A program made the translations under genes and the position numbers. From the NCBI RefSeq assembly GCF_002949735.1, contig NZ_CP026683.1, forward strand, positions 1 to 21,916: a stretch of DNA of 21,916 bases, written 5' to 3'. Every line of letters starts with the position of its first letter. The first letter of the stretch is position 1. Positions 15,333-20,837 of the stretch are shown one piece after another. The notes beneath the pieces were generated by a model. That model ran no database searches, was not told where the DNA came from, and saw only the letters and a program-made list of their open reading frames with translations. Source of the DNA: Nostoc sp. 'Peltigera membranacea cyanobiont' N6 (GTDB taxonomy: Bacteria; Cyanobacteriota; Cyanobacteriia; Cyanobacteriales; Nostocaceae).

Positions 15333-15848
15333 ATGAACTTTAATGATATTGACGATGTTTCGACTATTGTCTATCAACCTAGAAACGACAATCAACCGGG
15401 ATTTATTTATCTAATGGAAGCAGAGGGTTATCACGGTCTAATTCCCGGTGCTTGGTTACGTCGTTGCAAAATTGGATTATCTAGAAATCCAGAAGCTAGA
15501 CTTGATAAGTTTCACAGTAATCAACCGCCTTGTAATGTAAAAATTCTCAAGACTATTTATGTAGAGGATATGGCAGATGTAGAAGGCGAATTACATCAAC
15601 AATTTAGCCGATGCAATGTTGAGTTAATAAAAAGTCAAGAGTGGTTTGATTTCAATCCAGTGCAATTTATGATGGTTAACTGGGAATTTGAAAAGCGTTC
15701 GCTACACATCTTTAGCCTTAGCGACTTACCAATTAAGTTAATCATTTTCAGCATGATCGGGCTTGTAGGAGTGGGAACCGTAGCGGGAAGATTGACAAAT
15801 CAACCAGCTAATTCTCTGATACAGCCACAAGAGCGATTGACAAAGTGA
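15333..15848 (+). CDS. GIY-YIG-like (T5orf172/MUG113) protein with C-terminal membrane anchor, 171 aa
   Basis: The protein has GFIYLME (residues 23-29, the GIY strand), CKIGLSRNPEARL (45-57, the YIG strand with R51) and a helix with E84/E86 (MADVEGELHQQF). It ends the domain with EWFDF, as in T5orf172/MUG113-type GIY-YIG domains. Residues ~132-152 (LPIKLIIFSMIGLVGVGTVA) form one transmembrane helix, which is unusual for this family. It starts four bases after the ATPase stop and is followed by a strong terminator, so the two form one unit. A membrane-held nuclease beside a membrane-held ATPase hints that DNA is handled at the membrane. Many T5orf172 proteins lack proven nuclease activity, so the catalytic role is uncertain. 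Confidence 0.75.
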   Translation: MNFNDIDDVSTIVYQPRNDNQPGFIYLMEAEGYHGLIPGAWLRRCKIGLSRNPEARLDKFHSNQPPCNVKILKTIYVEDMADVEGELHQQFSRCNVELIKSQEWFDFNPVQFMMVNWEFEKRSLHIFSLSDLPIKLIIFSMIGLVGVGTVAGRLTNQPANSLIQPQERLTK

Positions 15849-15856
15849 GCAAAGTT

Positions 15857-15887
15857 AAGGGAGGTTGTTAGCCTCCCTTTCTTTTAT
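15857..15887 (+). terminator. Rho-independent terminator
   Basis: AAGGGAGG (15857-15864) pairs with CCTCCCTT (15872-15879) across a 7-base loop and is followed by a T-rich run to 15887. It ends the ATPase/GIY-YIG unit and insulates the telomere resolvase promoter. Confidence 0.88.
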
Positions 15888-15889
15888 AT

Positions 15890-15965
15890 TAACCAGTTAT
15901 CAGAATATCATTGACATTTTATAACAGGTTAGCTAAAATCATAACAGGTTATAAAATAAAGGGAG
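15890..15965 (+). promoter_or_regulatory. Telomere resolvase promoter with three telomere-type operators
   Basis: TTGACA (15911-15916), a 17-bp spacer and TAAAAT (15934-15939) make a near-consensus promoter. TAACNNGTTA dyads lie upstream of -35 (15890-15899), between -35 and -10 (15922-15931) and over the expected start point (15942-15951). These are the same dyads repeated at both telomere tips. A protein on the two inner sites would block RNA polymerase. GGGAG (15961-15965) is the ribosome binding site, eight bases before the ATG. Confidence 0.75.
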
Positions 15966-15973
15966 TTGATAAA

Positions 15974-17839
15974 ATGTCTCAGAAACTAAAAGAGCAAGTA
16001 GACCAACTGTTTGAAGCTACCAAAGGCTTACAGAGCTTAGAAGAGATTAAGCCGCACTGCGAAAATTTTAACGAGTGGATAAACCAGAATACTAGCTACA
16101 GCATTAAAAGCTTAGGCACTGTCTTAAGTCGGGCTGGCTTCTACAAAAAATTTAAGTCACTGCCATTAGAGCAAGGTAAAAACGCTGAATCAGTACCTAA
16201 ACATGATGCCCAAGGCAACGTTACAGGAAACGAGTTAAAGCATTACGTCTTGCTGTTGTGTGGTCTAGACAAAAAGGATTGGGAAGAACGCAACGAAACC
16301 ACACGAGTAAGTGACCGTCTGATGACTGCTGGTGAAAATGGCAATACAGGAATTGAGATTGATCCAGAGACATATTTAGAAGTTACTTCTAACTTGTTAG
16401 CCAGTGAAGACCCTCACGAGTTAGCAGTGGGTTTGATAGCTGCTACGGGTAGAAGACCTCATGAGATTTTAGTCAGAGGAAAATTTACACCGATTGAAAA
16501 GGAATCTTATCAAGTCAATTTTGAGGGTCAAGGTAAAAAACGCGGTGAAAAGCCAGTATTTAAAATTTCTACTTTATTCCCTGCTAGTTACATTATTGAG
16601 CGATTAAATCACTTACGGAAAGAACCGTCTACCAAGTCACTTTTAAAAGAAGCCGCTAACGAATTTCCTACTGATGTAGCAGCCCAAAATAAAGCCATTG
16701 AAGATAAACGCGGTAATTCATTACGTCGTGTAGTTCAAGAGTATTTTGGTGGTAAAGGTGATAAAACACCTATTCTAAATTTCAGAAATGGTCAAGAGCA
16801 AAATGACTGTAAAGCCTTACGCGCTGCTTGTGCTTGCTTAGTTACCGAACGGGATTGTACAGGGTCAACAGGTGCAAAACTCTACTTTGCTGCTTGTTTC
16901 TTAGGTCATATTACCCCAGGTGAAAAAATCAGTGATAGCGATTTAAAACACATCACTACTACTCTTGGTTATTCAGACTATTACACTACACAACCTGTAG
17001 GTTATCCAGATGCACCATCAAAAGAAAAACTTTCAAATGTTCGGGTTACTTCTTCAGATTTAGAAGCTATTCGCCACTTGCAAGAGCAATTAAATTTAGT
17101 CAACCAGCAATCAGTAATCAACCAGCTAATAGAGTCATTTAATAACCGTTTAGACACTGCCAAACAATTACAGTCAGCAGGGCAAAAGATAGCCCAATTA
17201 GAAACACAAGTTAAGCAGTTACAAGAAACTAATAACCAGTTAGAGCAAGCCAATAACCAATTACAGGAAGCAAATAAAATGATAAACGTAACTAAGGCGG
17301 ATGTTTCAGTTACCCAAGATAACCAGCCTATTGTTAATGTTGATGACTTGCAAGGCATGATTCAAAAGATGGTAGATGAAGCAGTAGCAAAAGCCTTGCA
17401 AGGCAAAACAACAGTTACTACTACTGCTATACCTGCCAAAGTTGCACCCATCAAAGAAGAGATTGACTGGCAAGCCAAGACTGATACTGAAGTTTGGGGA
17501 AGTAAAACAGCGTCAGCAGCTTTAGAAAAAATTCGTAGGTCTTATCAGGCTATCTGTTTATACAATGACACTGTGGCGACTGGGAACGGCGATCGCCTTG
17601 CAATTACTAACCAAGCACTCAGGGATTTATCAGGCTGTAACGGCTTGCTGGTTAGAGATTGGATTGAAGCCCATAAGGATGAAATAATCAGCCATAACGC
17701 TAAATTTGGTATGGAAAACAAAAAAGACCCTAGTAACCCTGCCAGCTATGCCAACAAAGGAAAGGACACAGATAAAATCCTGTTGCTGATAAACGATGAA
17801 TTCTTAAGCGGTGAAGCCTTTAAAGCAGGGAGAAACTAA
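15974..17839 (+). CDS. Telomere resolvase (protelomerase) family protein, 621 aa
   Basis: The enzyme would cut replicated telomere junctions and reseal them as hairpins. Catalytic-type motifs in order: TGRRPHE (R160/R161), GKKR (K188/K189), K280-x-x-R283 in CKALRAACA, FLGH (H312) with a second His at 326, and a tyrosine cluster LGYSDYY (Y333, Y336, Y337). This order matches the Arg-Lys-Lys/x-x-Arg-His-Tyr set of telomere resolvases more than the H-x-x-R of ordinary integrases. Which Tyr is the nucleophile is not settled. Residues 380-435 are a Gln/Asn-rich coiled coil (LVNQQSVINQLIESFNNRL and beyond), and a C-terminal domain (~495-621) may bind DNA. The open frame extends back to 15911, but that overlaps the promoter; GGGAG eight bases before 15974 fixes the start. 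Confidence 0.8.
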   Translation: MSQKLKEQVDQLFEATKGLQSLEEIKPHCENFNEWINQNTSYSIKSLGTVLSRAGFYKKFKSLPLEQGKNAESVPKHDAQGNVTGNELKHYVLLLCGLDKKDWEERNETTRVSDRLMTAGENGNTGIEIDPETYLEVTSNLLASEDPHELAVGLIAATGRRPHEILVRGKFTPIEKESYQVNFEGQGKKRGEKPVFKISTLFPASYIIERLNHLRKEPSTKSLLKEAANEFPTDVAAQNKAIEDKRGNSLRRVVQEYFGGKGDKTPILNFRNGQEQNDCKALRAACACLVTERDCTGSTGAKLYFAACFLGHITPGEKISDSDLKHITTTLGYSDYYTTQPVGYPDAPSKEKLSNVRVTSSDLEAIRHLQEQLNLVNQQSVINQLIESFNNRLDTAKQLQSAGQKIAQLETQVKQLQETNNQLEQANNQLQEANKMINVTKADVSVTQDNQPIVNVDDLQGMIQKMVDEAVAKALQGKTTVTTTAIPAKVAPIKEEIDWQAKTDTEVWGSKTASAALEKIRRSYQAICLYNDTVATGNGDRLAITNQALRDLSGCNGLLVRDWIEAHKDEIISHNAKFGMENKKDPSNPASYANKGKDTDKILLLINDEFLSGEAFKAGRN

Positions 17840-17886
17840 AACGGTGTTATTGGTCTGAATGCTTTACTGTAGATGGTTTTTGGTGG

Positions 17887-17914
17887 ATGTCGGGAAACTT
17901 CCATTTCCCGACAT
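17887..17914. terminator. Hairpin after the resolvase gene
   Basis: ATGTCGGGAAA (17887-17897) and TTTCCCGACAT (17904-17914) form a perfect 11-bp stem with a 6-base loop, with outer GGTG/CACC pairing possible. No clear T run follows. It probably ends the resolvase transcript; it lies between convergent genes. The rest of 17840-18025 shows no gene. Confidence 0.55.
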
Positions 17915-18025
17915 TTCACCCACAAATAACAAATCTCTATTAGGGCACTATTTAACACTCAAGAAAAATTGTTTCACAAAGGAAAGGCAATCGCGTTAAA
18001 ACTAGATCGCCTACCTCTGGTTTTT

Positions 18026-18394
18026 TTACTTTAATCGTGACTGTGCTTTACTTTTGAGCTTGTTATGCTCAAAGATTACAGTGATTTTAGAACCATCAGG
18101 ATTTTCCCAGACAAAGATTGCTGTTGTTACAGAGCGGCTAACCTCAATACCTCGGTATAAGATTGACCGCACCTCTGTTAAGGACATCCCTGTTTTTAAC
18201 TGTTCGTACTCTGCACGACCGAAGCGACCGAGTTCAGTTTGGGCAGATTGTTCATGCTGCTGAGAATTAAAAGCAGTTTGAACAAAACCATACGCTAGAC
18301 CTGAACCAAGCATAACCCCTAGTGAAAGGGCAACATTCATCACTGAGCCAACGAGAGTATTATTGGACTGTATGGGGTTGTTTTTATTAACCAT
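18026..18394 (-). CDS. DUF3862/BamE (SmpA-OmlA)-like membrane protein, 122 aa
   Basis: Residues ~14-37 (LVGSVMNVALSLGVMLGSGL) form a single N-terminal membrane helix. The C-terminal part has the small alpha-beta pattern YEQLKTGMSLTEVRSILYRG, then FVWENPDGSKITVIFEHNKL, ending SKAQSRL. This matches the SmpA/OmlA-like DUF3862 domain (KxGMSxxEVxxIL then W-N-DGS-V-F-NKL-SK). There is no lipobox, unlike BamE. The start is supported by GGAG eight bases upstream. Such proteins occur widely in Gram-positive bacteria and cyanobacteria, and their role is not well defined. It is transcribed away from the CRISPR array and stands alone. A stem (18426-18435 with 18442-18451, one wobble) lies in its leader. 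Confidence 0.7.
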   Translation of the reverse strand: MVNKNNPIQSNNTLVGSVMNVALSLGVMLGSGLAYGFVQTAFNSQQHEQSAQTELGRFGRAEYEQLKTGMSLTEVRSILYRGIEVSRSVTTAIFVWENPDGSKITVIFEHNKLKSKAQSRLK

Positions 18395-18425
18395 TGAAGT
18401 AACTCCATTAAGTTTATTGTTTGGT

Positions 18426-18451
18426 GCTAGTTTGGTGTCCGCCAGACTAGC
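18426..18451. promoter_or_regulatory. Leader hairpin with GCTAG/CTAGC ends
   Basis: GCTAGTTTGG (18426-18435) pairs with CCAGACTAGC (18442-18451), with one wobble and a 6-base loop. It lies upstream of the DUF3862 gene. Its ends echo the GCTAG words near the RHH gene, so it may be an operator as well as an RNA stem. Confidence 0.35.
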
Positions 18452-18620
18452 TTTAATGTGTCATGACGCTATTTAACCGGAACATAGTCGGTGTTTTAGT
18501 TTTTTGATTTTTCAGCAAATAACCTCCTTGAAAATAATGTCAACAGGTTATATACCTATACAACATGGGACTTGATTCAACAATTTTGACAGAATACTTT
18601 TCGCCCAATGGGACTTACAT
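18452..18620 (+). promoter_or_regulatory. AT-rich leader candidate for the CRISPR array
   Basis: This 170-bp AT-rich stretch directly precedes the first repeat on the side expected for a leader, given the GATTGAAAC repeat end and the degenerate last repeat. TTGACA occurs at 18586-18591, but no good -10 follows at standard spacing. CAACAGGTTATATACCT (18541-18557) resembles a half telomere dyad. I see no gene here. Confidence 0.45.
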
Positions 18621-18864
18621 ATTGCAATTAACCTAAATCCCGATTAGGGATTGAAACTCAGCATTTAACCAGGGTGCTGCTGCTTGTGATAGATTGCAAT
18701 TAACCTAAATCCCTATTAGGGATTGAAACTACAGGTATTGACTAAACTTGTATACAGCTTTAATTGCAATTAACCTTAATCCCTATTAGGGATTGAAACC
18801 CAGGTTACAAAAACCCAAATTAAATTAACTAATATTGCAATTAACCTAAATCCCTATTAGGGAT
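18621..18864 (+). CRISPR. Orphan CRISPR mini-array, 4 repeats and 3 spacers
   Basis: Full 37-bp repeats lie at 18621-18657, 18693-18729 and 18763-18799, and a 31-bp truncated one at 18834-18864. Spacers are 35, 33 and 34 bp (18658-18692, 18730-18762, 18800-18833). Each repeat starts ATTGCAATTAACC, holds the dyad AATCCCTA-T-TAGGGATT, and ends GATTGAAAC, a form common in Nostocales arrays served by type I-D or III systems. Repeat 1 has CCCGATTA and repeat 3 has CCTTAAT variants. No cas gene is in the window, so the array would rely on host Cas proteins. The last repeat loses its 3' end exactly where the integrase gene ends. Direction (+) is inferred from the repeat end and the degenerate last repeat. 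Confidence 0.93.
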
Positions 18865-19525
18865 AATGTGCGTCAATTTCAAGTTTTTTATTTGTGTCTA
18901 GCTCTAAACCACTTCTACCCACAGGCGACAGCATAGCCAAGCTTGCAGCCGCCCCTAACACCTGCTCGTCGCTCACTTCTAAATATCTCTGTAACTGTTC
19001 TAAATTCCGATGCCCTGAGATTTCCTGAATAACTCTCAGTGGTATACCAGCGTTACTCATCTGAGTTAAAGCTGTACGCCTGAAGCTATGGCTACTCACT
19101 CCAAAAATATCTACTTGCTGACAAGCTTCTCTCAAAATCCTAGCGGCTGAGTCTTCGCTGATGTGTCCATCACTGCGACCGGGAAACAGATAATCATCTC
19201 CTGCCAGTGGGTAGTATTCAACCAATAACCGCCGTAAGTCTTCAATCACTGGAATTGACCTAGTAGCTAGTTTCCCCTTGGTGTTTGATTTTCTGATAAT
19301 CAGCCTGGGTCTAACGTTACCCTTGGGCGTGTAAATATCTTGAGTCAGCAGGGTACAGCATTCACGGATTCTACAGGCACTAAACAGACAGACACCGAAC
19401 AAAGCGCGATCGCGGTCATTGTCTAAGCCATCACTGAAAATTAGCTGTATCTCTGACTGTGTGAGAACCTTAGCGCGTCCATGCCGATTGATTTTCATTG
19501 CCAGACTGTTGACCCTGTAATCCAC
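18857..19525 (-). CDS. Tyrosine recombinase/integrase, 222 aa, catalytic domain only
   Basis: The active-site set is complete: R52 in SACRIREC, Lys83/85 in the beta hairpin (NTKGKLATR), H146-x-x-R149 in SSHSFRRT, H172 in SGHRN and Y181 in LQRYLEV. At 222 aa it lacks the N-terminal SAM-like arm-binding domain of most integrases, like other compact cyanobacterial recombinases. The start is GTG at 19525, with ATG at 19498 as an alternative; the longer start is favoured because the decayed copy at 3128 keeps the same MDYRV-type beginning. The last codons and the stop (YP-TAA) are supplied by the truncated CRISPR repeat. It could excise or integrate the element, resolve multimers, or have moved the CRISPR segment; none is proven. 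Confidence 0.88.
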   Translation of the reverse strand: MDYRVNSLAMKINRHGRAKVLTQSEIQLIFSDGLDNDRDRALFGVCLFSACRIRECCTLLTQDIYTPKGNVRPRLIIRKSNTKGKLATRSIPVIEDLRRLLVEYYPLAGDDYLFPGRSDGHISEDSAARILREACQQVDIFGVSSHSFRRTALTQMSNAGIPLRVIQEISGHRNLEQLQRYLEVSDEQVLGAAASLAMLSPVGRSGLELDTNKKLEIDAHYP

Positions 19526-19712
19526 AGCCTACAATGTTTGGTCATCTATTAACCGGAATTGCTTAAACGTGTTTAGTGATTAGATATTTAGCAAGTCTTT
19601 ATAGTTTTTAGATTTTACAGGGAATACTAAAATTTAGGTTCCTTGTCAGACCCAACTAATAGTCAGTGTAGTATTTATTCTGTAAAAATTAGCTATTAAA
19701 GGAGATTAAATA

Positions 19713-20057
19713 ATGTTTGGATATGCAAATAATACCGATACAATCCCACCAGTACAAACCATCATGGCTTGCATAATTGCTATAAAAATTGCTCCTAACA
19801 TTGATGAAAGCAGTCTTGTACCTTACTTGCAATGCGTAGCTAAGTTAAACAAATTACTTTTAGAATACCAAGAGTTGCAAGATGAAACTGAAAAAAAGAA
19901 ACTTGAAAAAAATATCAGAAATGTAGGCGAATCCTTAGATGAAATAGGTGGACATCAACTAATGGAACTCACCTGTACTTATCTAACACCAAATTATGAT
20001 TTAGCAAAAGATACAGAATATATTTGGTCTGGTATTGGGGGTCACTGGTATCCGTAG
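19713..20057 (+). CDS. Hypothetical protein, 114 aa
   Basis: Not recognised. AAAGGAG (19698-19704) eight bases before the ATG strongly supports the start. The protein has a hydrophobic patch near residues 14-28 (VQTIMACIIAIKIAPNI), too polar at the edges for a sure membrane span. Next comes a charged helix (LLLEYQELQDETEKKKLEKN), and a C-terminal part rich in aromatics ends IWSGIGGHWYP. It is AT-rich like the next gene, which follows after 65 bases, so the two may be a cargo pair acquired near the right telomere. A small effector or immunity-type pair is possible but unsupported. Confidence 0.6.
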   Translation: MFGYANNTDTIPPVQTIMACIIAIKIAPNIDESSLVPYLQCVAKLNKLLLEYQELQDETEKKKLEKNIRNVGESLDEIGGHQLMELTCTYLTPNYDLAKDTEYIWSGIGGHWYP

Positions 20058-20122
20058 AAGTTTCGATTTTAAAATATTTAAAATACCAAAAAGAACCTAA
20101 TTAATTTAGAGTACATAAATAT

Positions 20123-20776
20123 ATGGCTAATTGCCCTAACTGTGGTTCCAATCACATTCAACTCAAAAGAGAAACTAATGTAAGTTGGGGACGTGCTATC
20201 ACTGGGTTAGCTTTGTTTGGTGTTGTAGGTGGTGCTGTTGGCGCTGTAACAGGTGAGGATAGAAATGCTAACGCTTGCCTAGATTGTGGAACATCTTGGA
20301 AAGCCGAGGAATTATATAAAATTCTTCAAATTATTAATGATTATACAGGGCATGAACTAGATTTATCTATAGCAAAAGATCGTGTATATATGAATAAATT
20401 CATATCTGAAATTATCCCTTATCTAAAAGCTATACCGGAAACAGCAAAAAAAGCTGAAAAATTTTTAGTTGATACAAAAAAAGAAGCCGAATCAAAAAAA
20501 GGTTCTTTATATGCTGGAGTTGGATTACTTCTATCACTAGGCGGTTGTACTGCTGTAATAATAGGACACATGACTACAGAATTTATAGTTATATTAATAC
20601 CATTTTTTATAGGTATGTGGATTGACGATATAATCTATAAAAACAATAAAAAAGTTATTGATAAAGAAATTGAACAAATAATAGAAAATTCTAAAAGAAA
20701 AGCAATAAGAATGAAAATTGAAGCTGAAGAAGAACTGAAATTAAAACTTGAGATGTTTATAAACAATAATAAATAA
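20123..20776 (+). CDS. Zinc-ribbon membrane protein, 217 aa
   Basis: The N terminus carries a zinc ribbon: CPNCGSNHI (C4, C7) and CLDCGTSW (about C52, C55). A Gly-rich hydrophobic segment (ITGLALFGVVGGAVGAVTG) lies between the two Cys pairs, an unusual position. Residues ~127-172 hold two further membrane segments (YAGVGLLLSLGGCTAVIIG and FIVILIPFFIGMW). The C-terminal ~45 residues are a charged coiled coil (EIEQIIENSKRKAIRMKIEA). The codons are strongly A-rich. It is the last gene before the right arm. The zinc ribbon echoes that of the ATPase, but the proteins are otherwise unlike. The function is unknown; similar zinc-ribbon membrane proteins are common and uncharacterised. Confidence 0.65.
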   Translation: MANCPNCGSNHIQLKRETNVSWGRAITGLALFGVVGGAVGAVTGEDRNANACLDCGTSWKAEELYKILQIINDYTGHELDLSIAKDRVYMNKFISEIIPYLKAIPETAKKAEKFLVDTKKEAESKKGSLYAGVGLLLSLGGCTAVIIGHMTTEFIVILIPFFIGMWIDDIIYKNNKKVIDKEIEQIIENSKRKAIRMKIEAEEELKLKLEMFINNNK

Positions 20777-20837
20777 CTAACCGCTCCAACCGCTCCAACC
20801 CTCTTAACATTCCCCAACCTTCCCAACCCGTTACAAC

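Noticed and set aside
15911..15973. Upstream extension of the resolvase reading frame from TTG at 15911
   Set aside because: It overlaps the TTGACA and TAAAAT promoter elements and the operators; a good ribosome binding site exists only before 15974.
17002..17358. Cys/Trp/Leu-rich minus-strand frame inside the resolvase gene
   Set aside because: It is a shadow of the Gln/Asn-rich coiled-coil coding repeats; its composition is a by-product.
20635..20826. Minus-strand Ser/Phe-rich frame at the end of the zinc-ribbon gene
   Set aside because: It is antisense to the A-rich coiled-coil tail, whose complement reads as Phe/Ser/Leu by composition alone.
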